64,000 nucleotides of DNA from Chloroflexota bacterium (GTDB lineage: Bacteria > Chloroflexota > Dehalococcoidia > Tepidiformales > Tepidiformaceae). This document shows positions 52,796 through 62,301 of this stretch, piece after piece. The stretch spans positions 186,001-250,000 of the forward strand of contig JACPOQ010000046.1 of assembly GCA_016191435.1 (NCBI GenBank). Reading direction: 5' to 3'. The notes under the pieces are model-generated. The model saw only the letters and a list, made by a program, of their open reading frames with translations, was not told the DNA's origin and made no database searches. How positions within the stretch are numbered: position 1 is the first letter of the stretch; every line of letters begins with the position of its first letter. A program made the position numbers and the translations under genes.

Positions 52796-53062
52796 CTACG
52801 CCGCCCGGTCGGTACGTCCCGCGGGCTGGGCGAGCCGCCCTGGGAACCGCGTGATCTTCGCCGCCCGGGCCGCCTCGCGCTCCGCACTCCGCCTGGCAGC
52901 CCGTGCCGCCGCCCAGCCGGCACCCTCGGCGATGAACGCGAACGGCAACGCCGCTGCCAGCGCCGGCGACCAGTCGAGCACGCCCGCAAAGCCCGCCGCG
53001 ATCGAAAGCGCCAGGCCCAGCATCATCGGCCCGCGCACACCCCACTTCCAGAAACCTGTCAT
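52796..53062 (-). CDS. Small membrane protein, 88 aa
   Basis: Two hydrophobic segments (PMMLGLALSIAAGFAGVL, PALAAALPFAFIAEGAGWAAA) then a basic Arg/Ala tail. Weak initiation signal. The length and membrane pattern suggest a real gene, function unknown. Confidence 0.58.
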   Translation of the reverse strand: MTGFWKWGVRGPMMLGLALSIAAGFAGVLDWSPALAAALPFAFIAEGAGWAAARAARRSAEREAARAAKITRFPGRLAQPAGRTDRAA

Positions 53063-53158
53063 ACCACCACTATCGGCAACCAAACCCCGACCCGGTAGCC
53101 GCGCCCCTCAATGGGCGCTACGCCCGCCGCCCAGCGCAACAGAGTCCCCGCGGTCGAA

Positions 53159-53186
53159 GCTAATAGCTAACAGCTATGAGCTAATA
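53159..53186. repeat. Heptamer tandem array, four units (GCTAATA type)
   Basis: GCTAATA, GCTAACA, GCTATGA, GCTAATA. The last unit contains the TAG stop of the minus-strand gene ending at 53181. Confidence 0.8.
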
Positions 53187-53645
53187 CACCCCGCCCAGCT
53201 TCCCGTGATCCCACGTGTAGATGTCCACCGGCTTCACCCGCACCACCACGCGCTTGGATGCGACCCTCAGCGCCGCTTCGGGCGTGTCGGTGGGCGCCGG
53301 GATGCCGTTGTATTTTTCGCCGACCGCGGCCATCACCTTCGCCGTGTACGGCGTGTCCGTGATGATCTCCGCCTCGCCTTCGATAACCAGGCCCTTGAGC
53401 TCCGCGTACTTCTTTCCCGATTCCACCATCACCGTGATCTTCGGGTCCCGCCGCAGGTTGAGGATTTTCTGGCTCTTCCCGAACGTCGTGAAGACGATCA
53501 TCCCGTCCAGCACCACGTACCACATCGCTACGAGGTGGGGGTAGCCCTTGGGCCCAATCGAGGCCACCTGGAGTGTCCAGCTCTCGGCAAGAAACCGCTC
53601 CTGTTCCTCCGCGGTCAGCGCTATCTGGTCTCGGCGGCTCGGCAT
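53181..53645 (-). CDS. Flavin split-barrel protein (PNPOx/F420-type)
   Basis: 154 residues. Starts MPSRRDQIALTAEEQERFL; VASIGPKGYPHLVAMWYVVLDG and VFTTFGKSQKILNLRRDPKITVMVESG match pyridoxamine 5'-phosphate oxidase-like F420- or FMN-dependent proteins. GTGGAG upstream of the ATG at 53645. It is divergent from another split-barrel gene at 53728 with 82 bases between. Confidence 0.83.
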   Translation of the reverse strand: MPSRRDQIALTAEEQERFLAESWTLQVASIGPKGYPHLVAMWYVVLDGMIVFTTFGKSQKILNLRRDPKITVMVESGKKYAELKGLVIEGEAEIITDTPYTAKVMAAVGEKYNGIPAPTDTPEAALRVASKRVVVRVKPVDIYTWDHGKLGGVY

Positions 53646-53727
53646 CGGGCGGGCTCCACGGGTGTAAGATTCGCCAACACTACAACCTCCCGGCCCGTCC
53701 GGCATCCGCCCCAAAGGAGCCCCCGCG

Positions 53728-54336
53728 ATGACCAACTTCCACGAGGGCGAGCGCGCGCTGCAGGCGCGTTTCGATAGCACCCGCCTCGCCGACAAGGTCT
53801 CCGCCGTGACCATGCACGACCGCTTCACCGATGGCGACCGTGCCTTCCTCGCTCGCATGGACATGTTCTTCCTCGCTACCAGCGATGCACGGGGCAACCT
53901 CGATTGCTCCTACAAGGGCGGCGACCCCGGCTTCCTCCACGTCGTGGACGACCAGACGCTCGCGTTCCCCGTCTACGACGGCAACGGCATGTTCATGAGC
54001 GCCGGCAACATGCTCGAACACCCGCAGGTCGGCATGCTCTTCATCGATTTCGAAAACCAGTGGCGCATGCGCGTGAACGGCAGCGCCACCATCGATTTCG
54101 CTGACGCCCTGCTTGCCCGTTACCCCGAAGCGCAGTTCGTCGTGCGGGTCCACGCCGAGCAGATCTTCCCCAACTGCCCGCGTTACATCCATAAGATGCG
54201 GCTCGTCGAGCGCTCCACCTTCGTCCCGCGTGCCGCCTGCGAGACGCCGGACCCGGACTGGAAGGACCACTTCGAAGACGCCCTGCCCGCCGCCCAGCAG
54301 GCCCGCCGTGCCGCCCGCCGTGACGGGAGCGCCTGA
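53728..54336 (+). CDS. Pyridoxamine 5'-phosphate oxidase-related protein
   Basis: 202 residues. DGDRAFLARMDMFFLATSDARGNLDCSYKGGDPGFLHVVDDQTLAFPVYDGNGM gives the FMN-binding split barrel; the later HAEQIFPNCPRYIHKM is typical of the PNPOx-like branch with a C-P-x-Y motif. AAAGGAG upstream. Its TGA overlaps the PPK2 ATG by one base (TGATG), so the two are co-translated. Substrate unknown. Confidence 0.84.
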   Translation: MTNFHEGERALQARFDSTRLADKVSAVTMHDRFTDGDRAFLARMDMFFLATSDARGNLDCSYKGGDPGFLHVVDDQTLAFPVYDGNGMFMSAGNMLEHPQVGMLFIDFENQWRMRVNGSATIDFADALLARYPEAQFVVRVHAEQIFPNCPRYIHKMRLVERSTFVPRAACETPDPDWKDHFEDALPAAQQARRAARRDGSA

Positions 54337-55145
54337 TGGCGAATCGCGACCAACCGATCGTCCCCCCGCCTGGGAAGCCGTTCCGCCTCGCCGAGTTCGA
54401 CCCCGAAAACACGAGCGGCACTTCGAAGGAAGCAGCGCTCGCGCTCATCCCATCGCTCCGCCTGGGCATCAACGAACTCCAGGACCTGCTCTACGCCGAC
54501 CGCCGTTACGCATTGCTCATTGTCCTCCAGGGGATCGATACCGCCGGAAAGGACGGGACCATCAAGAGCGTCTTTCAGGAGGTTGGTCCCCTCGGCTCTT
54601 CGGTCGCGAACTTCGGCGTGCCCTCCGCCGAAGAAGCCGCCCATGATTTTCTCTGGCGCTACCATGCCCGTGCTCCCGAAAAGGGCAAGGTCGTCATCTT
54701 CAACCGTTCCTATTATGAAAGCGTCCTCGTCGAGCGCGTTGACAGCCTGGTGTCGAAAGACGTGTGGAAAGCCCGCTACGACACAATCAACGAGTTCGAA
54801 CGCTACCTCGTGGCACAACAGACGGTCATCGCCAAGTTCTTCCTGCATATTTCCAAGGGCGAGCAGCGGGAGCGCCTGCAGGAGCGCGTCGATAACCCGA
54901 AAAAGCGCTGGAAGTTCCGTGAGGGCGACCTCCAGGAGCGCGCCCATTGGGATGCCTACCAGGAGGCATTCGAAGATATGGTCGGCAGGTGCAACACCGC
55001 CGCCGCGCCCTGGCACGTCGTCCCCGCGGACCACAAATGGTACCGCGATGTGGTCATCGCGAAGGCGATCATCGCCCTCCTCGAATCGCTCGACCTCCAC
55101 TACCCGAAGCCGGTTGCCGGGGTTGAAGGCACCGTCGTCGAATAG
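54336..55145 (+). CDS. ppk2: Polyphosphate kinase 2
   Basis: 269 residues. Walker A GIDTAGKDGT (66-75), NRSYYESVLVERV (Walker B/lid region) and NPKKRWKFREGDLQERAHWDAY, all typical of PPK2 class I/III. It transfers phosphate between polyphosphate and nucleotides (nucleoside di- or monophosphates, depending on class). Coupled to the split-barrel gene. Convergent with nusG; a two-way hairpin terminator lies between. Confidence 0.92.
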   Translation: MANRDQPIVPPPGKPFRLAEFDPENTSGTSKEAALALIPSLRLGINELQDLLYADRRYALLIVLQGIDTAGKDGTIKSVFQEVGPLGSSVANFGVPSAEEAAHDFLWRYHARAPEKGKVVIFNRSYYESVLVERVDSLVSKDVWKARYDTINEFERYLVAQQTVIAKFFLHISKGEQRERLQERVDNPKKRWKFREGDLQERAHWDAYQEAFEDMVGRCNTAAAPWHVVPADHKWYRDVVIAKAIIALLESLDLHYPKPVAGVEGTVVE

Positions 55146-55170
55146 CGGCGGCTACCCCACATCGGACACG

Positions 55171-55197
55171 AAAACGGGCCGGTCACATGACCGGCCC
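55171..55197. terminator. Bidirectional hairpin terminator between ppk2 and nusG
   Basis: GGGCCGGTC/GACCGGCCC stem at 55176-55197 (loop ACAT). On the minus strand it runs into GTTTTCG, the clear terminator for nusG; on the plus strand it follows the ppk2 stop by 30 bases but lacks a U-tract. Confidence 0.75.
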
Positions 55198-55241
55198 ATC
55201 TCCTTCGCAACGTCTGCGCTCGAACCTCGGCGCCTCTGCCG

Positions 55242-55931
55242 TTACAGCTTCTCCACCTGCAGGAAGTCCAGTTCCACCGGCGTCTCCCGGCCGAACATGT
55301 TGACCAGCACGCGGACCTTGCCCTTTTCCGTGTTGATGTCGTCCACCGTGCCAACGAAGTCCTCGAAGGGCCCGTCCACGATGCGCACGTTCTGCCCCGG
55401 CGCAAACCCGACGCGCACCCGCGGCTGCTCCATGCGCATTGCCCGCAGGATGTGGTTCACCTCGTCCTGTGACAGCGGCACCGGCCGCGTGCCCGAGCTC
55501 ACGAAGCCCGTCACGCCGGTCGTGTTGCGGATCATGTGCCAGGCTTCGTCCGAATCCGGGTCGCCTTCCTTCAAGGTGATCGTCTGCACAAGCACGTACC
55601 CCGGATAGAGCTTTCGCTTCACCGTCCGGCGCTGGCCCTCGCGAATCTCGATCTCGTCTTCGGTCGGCACCACCACGTGAAAGACCTTGTCCCGGGCGTC
55701 CATCTGCTCGACGGTGCTCTTGATCGCGTGGCGGACTTTGTTCTCGTGCCCGCTGTAGGTGTGCAGGAAATACCAGTTGCGGCCGGGCGCGCTGATCTCG
55801 TCGTCCGGCAACTGCTCCTGATCGACGATGTCGTCGTCCTTGCGGCGCCGCGTGACGGGCCGCTTCTTCGGTTCTGGCCCGATCCCCGAAAGGGCCGTGA
55901 TAGGTTCGTTGCTCATAGGCTGTTGTTTCAA
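55242..55931 (-). CDS. nusG: Transcription termination/antitermination factor NusG
   Basis: 229 residues. NGN domain (RNWYFLHTYSGHENKVRHAI, KRKLYPGYVLVQ, AWHMIRNTTGVTGFV) and KOW domain (VRVGFAPGQNVRIVDGPFEDFVGTVDDIN). An N-terminal extension of about 45 charged residues precedes the NGN. A strong GGAGGGTGAGGA site supports the TTG start at 55931; the ATG at 55916 is an alternative. Follows secE. Confidence 0.95.
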   Translation of the reverse strand: MKQQPMSNEPITALSGIGPEPKKRPVTRRRKDDDIVDQEQLPDDEISAPGRNWYFLHTYSGHENKVRHAIKSTVEQMDARDKVFHVVVPTEDEIEIREGQRRTVKRKLYPGYVLVQTITLKEGDPDSDEAWHMIRNTTGVTGFVSSGTRPVPLSQDEVNHILRAMRMEQPRVRVGFAPGQNVRIVDGPFEDFVGTVDDINTEKGKVRVLVNMFGRETPVELDFLQVEKL

Positions 55932-55972
55932 TCCTCACCCTCCAGCGGGAGGGCGCCAGTCGGTACGGGACG

Positions 55973-56338
55973 TTAAAAGAACAGTTTCTCGATCGCCCAG
56001 CCGAACACCAGGTCGACTCCACCGAGGAAGAGGCCGACCGCCGCGGCGACGATCGCCACCACGATCGTGAGGTAGCGCGTCTCGGCGAACGAAGGCCACG
56101 TGACCTTCTTCAGCTCGGAAACAATGTCGGAGATGAAGCGCGGCTGAAGCTTCGAAATGAAGCCCAGCCGGTTCCGGCGCCTGGCCGGAGCCGGCGCGCC
56201 ACCGGGCGCTCGCGGGGCGGCTGGCGGCGCCGCGGCCCGCGGCAGATTGTCGCGGAGGCGCCGCGCCGCGGCCTCCCCGGCGGCCGCGCCGGATGTGGTC
56301 GTGGTGGCTTCGATGCGGCGTCTCGGTGTTCGTGCCAT
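55973..56338 (-). CDS. secE: Preprotein translocase subunit SecE
   Basis: 121 residues. A long basic N-terminus of about 65 residues, then KLQPRFISDIVSELKKVTWPSFAETRYLTIVVAIVAAAVGLFLGGVDLVFGW: the single-helix SecE core with conserved KKVTWP. Between rpmG and nusG as usual; no tRNA-Trp gene is present here. Confidence 0.93.
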   Translation of the reverse strand: MARTPRRRIEATTTTSGAAAGEAAARRLRDNLPRAAAPPAAPRAPGGAPAPARRRNRLGFISKLQPRFISDIVSELKKVTWPSFAETRYLTIVVAIVAAAVGLFLGGVDLVFGWAIEKLFF

Positions 56339-56344
56339 CGCTGG

Positions 56345-56512
56345 TTACCGCGTTTCCCTGAACAGGACGTGCTTGCGCAGCCCTGGGTGATACTTCTTCA
56401 GCTCGATGCGCGCCGAATCGTTGCGGCGGTTCTTCTGCGTGGTGTAGCGGAAGACCGGGCCCTCGGTGCTCTGGAGATGGATGATGATGCGGTCGCCCTT
56501 GGCCTTCGCCAT
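56345..56512 (-). CDS. rpmG: 50S ribosomal protein L33
   Basis: 55 residues: [47 protein letters not shown]. No CxxC pair, so the zinc-free (C-minus) type. TACTAT at 56583-56588 on this strand is a possible -10 between tuf and this gene. Confidence 0.95.
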   Translation of the reverse strand: MAKAKGDRIIIHLQSTEGPVFRYTTQKNRRNDSARIELKKYHPGLRKHVLFRETR

Positions 56513-56593
56513 GGTCCTGCCCTCCAATGGGGTCGTCGCCCCCGCCCGCCGCACGGCAGACGGGACGCGTGTGGGCTACTTCCTATAGTAGCC

Positions 56594-57793
<1,200 letters not shown>

Positions 57794-57857
57794 CGTTTGC
57801 CTCCGGGCTTGCCCTGGGTGGCCGGCGCCGCTTCGGCGGCTACCGGGAAGAAGTAAC

Positions 57858-57933
57858 TGGAGCCCTCATCCAGATTTGAACTGGAGACCTCGTTCTTACC
57901 AAGAACGCGCTCTGCCAACTGAGCTATGAGGGC
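57858..57933 (-). tRNA. tRNA-Thr(GGT)
   Basis: Acceptor GCCCTCA/TGAGGGC, D-arm AGCTCAGTTGGCAGAGC, anticodon stem CGTTC/GAACG with loop TTGGTAA (anticodon GGT), T-arm with GGTTCAAATC-type TTCAAAT, discriminator T and encoded CCA. Last tRNA before tuf. Confidence 0.95.
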
Positions 57934-57936
57934 GGG

Positions 57937-57964
57937 TAGCTATCAGCTCATAGCCGCTAGCTGT
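57937..57964. repeat. Heptamer tandem array, four units (TAGCTAT type)
   Basis: TAGCTAT, CAGCTCA, TAGCCGC, TAGCTGT, immediately before the 5' end of tRNA-Thr(GGT) on the minus strand. Confidence 0.8.
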
Positions 57965-57999
57965 TGACCGCCGACGCCTCGGGATTGCTGTCCTGCCGG

Positions 58000-58030
58000 C
58001 TAATAGCTAGAAGCTAGTAGCTAGCAGCTT
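58000..58030. repeat. Heptamer tandem array, four units (CTAGNAG type)
   Basis: CTAATAG, CTAGAAG, CTAGTAG, CTAGCAG, CTT. It ends two bases from the 3' end of tRNA-Tyr. With the array at 57937 it fills the gap where tRNA-Gly lies in E. coli. Confidence 0.8.
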
Positions 58031-58031
58031 C

Positions 58032-58118
58032 TGGTGGAGAGAGCAGGATTCGAACCTACGAAGCGCGTAGCGCGGCAGATTTACAGTCTGCTGCCATTAA
58101 CCACTCGGCCATCTCTCC
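58032..58118 (-). tRNA. tRNA-Tyr(GTA)
   Basis: Acceptor GGAGAGA/TCTCTCC, long variable arm, anticodon loop CTGTAAA (GTA), T-arm GGTTCGAATCC, encoded CCA. 87 bases. Confidence 0.95.
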
Positions 58119-58151
58119 ACATTGGTCGCCCCCGCTTACGCGATGGCCGGC

Positions 58152-58227
58152 TGGAGCCCGAGAGGGGACTCGAACCCCTAACCGTCCGATTACAAATCGG
58201 ATGCGCTGCCAGTTGCGCCACCCGGGC
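58152..58227 (-). tRNA. tRNA-Thr(TGT)
   Basis: Acceptor GCCCGGG/CTCGGGC (one G-U), anticodon stem TCCGA/TCGGA with loop TTTGTAA (TGT), T-arm GGTTCGAGTCC, encoded CCA. First gene of the tRNA-tuf run. Confidence 0.94.
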
Positions 58228-58256
58228 CCGGGTCACCCACCGTTTTCGGAGTCCAA

Positions 58257-58283
58257 CACAAAAACGATCCGCCGAGGCGGATC
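58257..58283 (-). terminator. Hairpin with minus-strand T-tract upstream of the tRNA genes
   Basis: GATCCGCC-GA-GGCGGATC at 58266-58283 followed on the minus strand by GTTTTTGTG. It is an excellent intrinsic terminator, yet lies directly upstream of the tRNA-tuf run. It may block transcription entering from the right. Confidence 0.6.
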
Positions 58284-58454
58284 AAGTACCAAGTATGGAA
58301 GGCCGCCCCTCCTATGGCAAGGCAGGAATGCCCTCATACCCCTCCGGATCGCTACCCAACCGCCGTCCCGCCCGTTCGCCGCCCCGTCCGCCTGCTCGCC
58401 CCCGTCCATCCCCTGCGCTACCCTCGAAGCCGAGGCGGCACACGGGGGACCGGC

Positions 58455-59462
58455 ATGCGCGAGGTAGCGGAACTCAACGGCGATGGCATCGCGATCGAGC
58501 TGCGGGACGCAATCCACGCGCTCAACGACGCCCTCGGCAGCCCCGTCAGCTTCCGCCCCGTCGATTGGAGCGTCGAACGCCGCGAGCGCGACCCCGCCGC
58601 GCTCGATGAGGGCATCGAGGCCTGCCGCGCCATCGGCGCCGCGATGAAGTACCCGACCGTCACCGAGACCATCAGCCCCAACCAGGTCCTGCGCGACAAA
58701 CTCGGCCTCGCCGTCATTCACCGTCCCTGCCGCACCTACCCGGGCGTCAGCAAGAACTACACCGGTGAAATCGACCTCCACGTCGTGCGCGTCGCCACCG
58801 GCGGCACCTACGAGGACGCCGGCCACCGCATCGGCTACCACTCCGCCGTCAGCGTCCGCATCATGGAGCGCACCCCCGTCGAGCACGCCGCGCACTTCGC
58901 TTTCCGCCTTGCCGAGCGCAACCGTCACACAGTCGTCTCAACCAGCAAGTACACCATCCAGCGCGCCGCCGATGGCCTCTTCGAAGACATCGTCGCCGAG
59001 GTCGCGAAGGAGTACCGGAACACCTCGCACCACCGCGAGCTCTTCGATTCGCTGCTCGCGAAGCTCATCATCAATCCCGAGCGCTACAACGTCATCGTCA
59101 CCCCGAACGAGTACGGCGACTTCCTCAGCGACGCCGTCTACGGGCTCATCGGCTCCATCGGGCTCGGCGCCAGCGCCTCCTACGCCTTCACCCCGAGCCA
59201 CCAGCCCAGCGTCGGCATCTTCGACCCCGCCGGCGGCACCGCCCCCGATATCGCCGGCAAAGGCATCGCCAACCCCTCGGGCGCGATCGAAGCGTACGGC
59301 TACCTGCTCGAATTCTGCGGCTTCCGCCCGCTCGGCCGCGCCATCATCGATGGCGTGCGCGATTGCATCGGTAGCGGCGAAAAGACCCGCGATCTCGGCG
59401 GCGAGCTCGACACCATGGGCTTCACCAACGCCGTCATCGCCCGCGCGGTCCGGCACGTATGA
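58455..59462 (+). CDS. Isocitrate/isopropylmalate dehydrogenase family protein
   Basis: 335 residues, metal-dependent beta-decarboxylating dehydrogenase fold. LNGDGIAIEL replaces the usual LPGDGIGPE. SPNQVLRDKLGLAVIHRPCRTYPGV and the catalytic Tyr/Lys region (NRHTVVSTSKYTI), then FLSDAVYGLIGSIGL (conserved DxxxxLxGSLGL-like) and HGSAPDIAGKGIANPSGAI-type late motif (AGGTAPDIAGKGIANPSGAI). Could be an isopropylmalate, isocitrate or homoisocitrate enzyme; the shortened N-terminal motif prevents a choice. GGGGGA precedes the ATG. Confidence 0.85.
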   Translation: MREVAELNGDGIAIELRDAIHALNDALGSPVSFRPVDWSVERRERDPAALDEGIEACRAIGAAMKYPTVTETISPNQVLRDKLGLAVIHRPCRTYPGVSKNYTGEIDLHVVRVATGGTYEDAGHRIGYHSAVSVRIMERTPVEHAAHFAFRLAERNRHTVVSTSKYTIQRAADGLFEDIVAEVAKEYRNTSHHRELFDSLLAKLIINPERYNVIVTPNEYGDFLSDAVYGLIGSIGLGASASYAFTPSHQPSVGIFDPAGGTAPDIAGKGIANPSGAIEAYGYLLEFCGFRPLGRAIIDGVRDCIGSGEKTRDLGGELDTMGFTNAVIARAVRHV

Positions 59463-59514
59463 GCCAGCTGGGAACGCCACTAACCGGGGGACGGCCCGGC
59501 CGGTGATGGAGTGC

Positions 59515-60561
59515 CTACGCTTCCAGAAATGCACGAAAATGCGAGCTGCTCACGTATGCCTTAAATCCCTGGTCAAAAATTGAAGCGTTGAGCGCCAGTG
59601 CCGGGACGCTGTCAATGAACCGATTCCAGGCATCTCCGGTCAACGTTCCGGCACCCACGAAACTCACCAACGGTCGACCGGTTAGGGTTGTGTTCATCAA
59701 TTCGAGCACGTGGCTGTCCCAGCCGCTACAGCCTATGATCAACACTTTGTCACACTGCTCTAATGCTTGCCGCGCCCGGTCCACATGGGGCGGCGGACAC
59801 CGAAAAGATAACGCAGTCTTCTCGATGAGCGGGGCCGTAATGAGCGGATACATAGCTGCAACGCGCTCGTCCCTGAGAGTTGCGACGAAATATTGTGCCG
59901 GCCCCGGAACCTCCATGACTGCCGAGTCATCAGGTTCTGGTACCCAGTTCCGGAGGTCCAGCGCGTCGAGGCTCGCAGCCCACCACCCGGTGGGGTTCGG
60001 TGGCTGGCTGCCTCGGATAGCCATGGCGCCCCACCAGTTGATAGACCCGTGGAGCTTCACTATGCTGAATTCGGGACTCGAGATGTAATGTTCGAATGCA
60101 TTGAATGCATGCTGTGTGAAGGCGGACAGGGCTTGTTCCAGAAGAGTATCGTAATTCAATGTCAAGAAGTCTACTTGATGCGGATGATCCGCAATAAGTC
60201 CGACGACGAGCCGCGCATACGTCTCGGGATGCGGCACATACTGCAGACTGCAAGCGCTTAGAAGATCTCGAAGATATAATGGAATCGCTTTGAACGCCCG
60301 GCGCATATAGACATTATGATGATTGAGCAGTTGCGACAGACGTTCCTCCAGCGCGAACGCTGAGTTTTCGGTCGTTTCGGCGGCCAGCAAGGACCACATC
60401 GTGTTCATGCCTACGTAAGTTTTTGCGATGTTCCAAAACGCCTCTGTCTGAAACAGACCAGTCGCGAGCGGAGGTCGAAACTCTGGCCGCGGTTGGAACG
60501 TATAGTTCGCCACGTCATGGGAAGCCCCCGCACCCATGAGAACAACCATACGCTTCGTCAT
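59515..60561 (-). CDS. SIR2-like domain protein, low-GC, possible NADase defence effector
   Basis: 348 residues. GAGAS near residue 10 (Rossmann start), N136 in LTLNYDTLLEQ, H171 in KLHGSINWWG and IIGCSGWDSHVLELMN near 276: the SIR2-like NAD-binding core found in prokaryotic defence NADases. No zinc-ribbon Cys as in sirtuin deacetylases. GC is clearly lower than around it (27/60 and 31/60 in two sampled lines). The ATG overlaps the translin-like gene's TGA (ATGA), giving coupled translation. Confidence 0.72.
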   Translation of the reverse strand: MTKRMVVLMGAGASHDVANYTFQPRPEFRPPLATGLFQTEAFWNIAKTYVGMNTMWSLLAAETTENSAFALEERLSQLLNHHNVYMRRAFKAIPLYLRDLLSACSLQYVPHPETYARLVVGLIADHPHQVDFLTLNYDTLLEQALSAFTQHAFNAFEHYISSPEFSIVKLHGSINWWGAMAIRGSQPPNPTGWWAASLDALDLRNWVPEPDDSAVMEVPGPAQYFVATLRDERVAAMYPLITAPLIEKTALSFRCPPPHVDRARQALEQCDKVLIIGCSGWDSHVLELMNTTLTGRPLVSFVGAGTLTGDAWNRFIDSVPALALNASIFDQGFKAYVSSSHFRAFLEA

Positions 60562-61193
60562 GCCTTCCCCGTCATCGCGCGCACTGTGTCCCGCTGCAGT
60601 ATCGCCATCGTAAGATCGCCGCGCGTCTTTTCGAGGATGCCGCGGGTCTGGTCCGTGGTGCGGCGCAGACCGCCCGTCATCGCGTCCGGGAAGTCGATGG
60701 TGACGAGCACCGAGTAGATGTCGTCCATCGCCTGGAGGATGCCCTCGCAGCCGTCGTACTCGCCCCGCCGCAGGCGGTCGAGCAGCATCCGCCGCAGCTC
60801 CCCCACCGCCTCCGCGATGCCGTTGAGGTAGGCCGGGTACTCGACTCCGAGCGCCTCCGGCGTTGGTAGCGCGCCGCCCGATAGCAGTTCCAGCGTCGCG
60901 TTCGCTTCCGCGAACTCCTTCTGCGCGTCGTGCAGGAACCCCGCGTGATAGATGTCGGCGTGGCCTTCGAGCGCGGCCACGGCGGTGTCCCGCACTTCGC
61001 GCGCCTCCGCCAGCATCGCCCGCGCGCGCTCGAACTCGCCCCGATGGACCGCCCGGATGCTGTTTGCGCTCATCCGGATGAGTGTGCGGCAGGCCGCGAG
61101 CGCCTTCTCGCGGGCGTCGTTCTTCTCCGCCAGGTGCTCCAGGATGCGCGGGACAATCGTCTCCAGCGGCGACGTGTCCGGCGCCTCCATCAC
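60558..61193 (-). CDS. Translin-like helical protein
   Basis: 211 residues, all helical. CRTLIRMSANSIRAVHRGEFERARAMLAEAREV, HADIYHAGFLHDAQKEFAEA, GVEYPAYLNGIAEAVGELRRMLLDRLRRGEYDGCEGILQAMDDIYSVLVTIDFPDAMTGGLRR match the translin/Trax family, nucleic-acid-binding ring proteins. Acidic residues in DDIYS positions are kept. GTG-ATG start at 61193. Coupled to the SIR2-like gene. Archaeal and bacterial translins are poorly characterised. Confidence 0.82.
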   Translation of the reverse strand: MMEAPDTSPLETIVPRILEHLAEKNDAREKALAACRTLIRMSANSIRAVHRGEFERARAMLAEAREVRDTAVAALEGHADIYHAGFLHDAQKEFAEANATLELLSGGALPTPEALGVEYPAYLNGIAEAVGELRRMLLDRLRRGEYDGCEGILQAMDDIYSVLVTIDFPDAMTGGLRRTTDQTRGILEKTRGDLTMAILQRDTVRAMTGKA

Positions 61194-61212
61194 GTCCGCC
61201 CCGCGGCCCGCG

Positions 61213-61560
61213 TCACAGGTCCTTCACCGGGTCCGGGAACTCCCCCTCGCGCGCCGCGTCGATCATCTCGCGCGCGCCCTCGGGCAGGTCCATCCCGTAC
61301 TCGCCGAACTTCTTTTCGACCCAGCTGCCGATCTGCCGCGGATCGCGATAGTCGTCCGGGCCGCCGCGGCCGTCCGAGGGGTCCCCGTACTTTTCGATGA
61401 TCTCGGCCCGGCTATAGCTGCGCCCAAACTTCGACATCATGCGCGAGGTGTTCGCGCTCTTGCAGTGCTCGCACGGCACCTTCAGGTCCGTATCCATCTT
61501 GCGCGTGAAATGGTTCGTCACCCGCCCGCAATCGGCGCAGCGGAATTCGTAAATGGGCAT
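61213..61560 (-). CDS. FmdB-family zinc-ribbon protein
   Basis: 115 residues. MPIYEFRCADCGRVTNHF and PCEHCKSANTSRMMSKFG give the two CxxC knuckles of FmdB-type regulators, first described near formylmethanofuran dehydrogenase genes. The C-terminal half is charged and disordered. The translin-like gene follows, 19 bases after its stop. Confidence 0.85.
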   Translation of the reverse strand: MPIYEFRCADCGRVTNHFTRKMDTDLKVPCEHCKSANTSRMMSKFGRSYSRAEIIEKYGDPSDGRGGPDDYRDPRQIGSWVEKKFGEYGMDLPEGAREMIDAAREGEFPDPVKDL

Positions 61561-61695
61561 GCCTCAAGCGTAGAGAGCCAGCCGTGGTGAGGGAAGAGGG
61601 TGCCGCGCAGCGCCGCGGCCGAAGCCTTCCCGCGCCTACTCCCAACATCCACGGCTACGACGCCGTCCACATGCGCAAATCGCTCGTGTAACTCC

Positions 61696-61716
61696 ACTCG
61701 GGTCTCGGGCCTCACA
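61696..61716. repeat. Heptamer tandem array, three units (ACTCGGG type)
   Basis: ACTCGGG, TCTCGGG, CCTCACA. The last unit contains the TGA stop of the minus-strand GNAT gene ending at 61712. Confidence 0.65.
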
Positions 61717-62215
61717 ACTCCCGCTCGAACCACGCCACATCCCAGTACCGCCCGAACTTCCGCCCGACCTCGCTCAGCAGCGCCACCCGCCGGAACCCGA
61801 ACCGCTCGTGGATCGCCACCGATGCCTCGTTTGGCAGCGTAATCCCCGCCACCGCTCGGTGCAGGCCCTCGCCCGCAAGCGCCTCGAACAGCGCAGCGTA
61901 CAGCAGCGTGCCAATCCCCCGTCCCGTCGCCTCCGGCGCGCAGTAGATGCTAGTCTCCACCGTCGTCTCGTAGGCGCGCTTCGGACGGAACGAGCTGCTC
62001 CACGCCGAGCCAAGCACCACTCCTTCGGATTCCGCCACCAGCACGCGATGCGGCCCCGCCGGCGCGTAATGCGCGAACCACTCCAGCCGCTCCGCGACCG
62101 TATACGGCTCGATATCGAACGTCGCCGGCGTGGTGACGATGTAGTGGTTGTAAATCTCGGCCAGCCGCGGCACATCCGCCTCGGTCGCCGCTCGCACCCG
62201 GATTTCGATTCCCAT
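61712..62215 (-). CDS. GNAT-family N-acetyltransferase (phosphinothricin acetyltransferase-like)
   Basis: 167 residues. VRAATEADVPRLAEIYNHYIVTTPATFD at the start and TGRGIGTLLYAALFEAL (acetyl-CoA pyrophosphate loop), then NEASVAIHERFGFRRVALLSEVGRKFGRYWDVAWFER, the Pat/Bar-type end. GGAGG five bases before the ATG at 62215. Substrate is likely a small amine; not assignable. Confidence 0.86.
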   Translation of the reverse strand: MGIEIRVRAATEADVPRLAEIYNHYIVTTPATFDIEPYTVAERLEWFAHYAPAGPHRVLVAESEGVVLGSAWSSSFRPKRAYETTVETSIYCAPEATGRGIGTLLYAALFEALAGEGLHRAVAGITLPNEASVAIHERFGFRRVALLSEVGRKFGRYWDVAWFEREL

Positions 62216-62301
62216 GGCGCCCTCCAGGCCGAATGGTAGCCCACGAGGATCGCAACGTGGACGCCGCCACTCGCCGCGCTGCACACGCAAGCCCGTCGGA
62301 T

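Noticed and set aside
56339-56593. Expected tRNA-Trp between rpmG and secE
   Set aside because: No cloverleaf found in either gap; only 6 and 81 bases are available.
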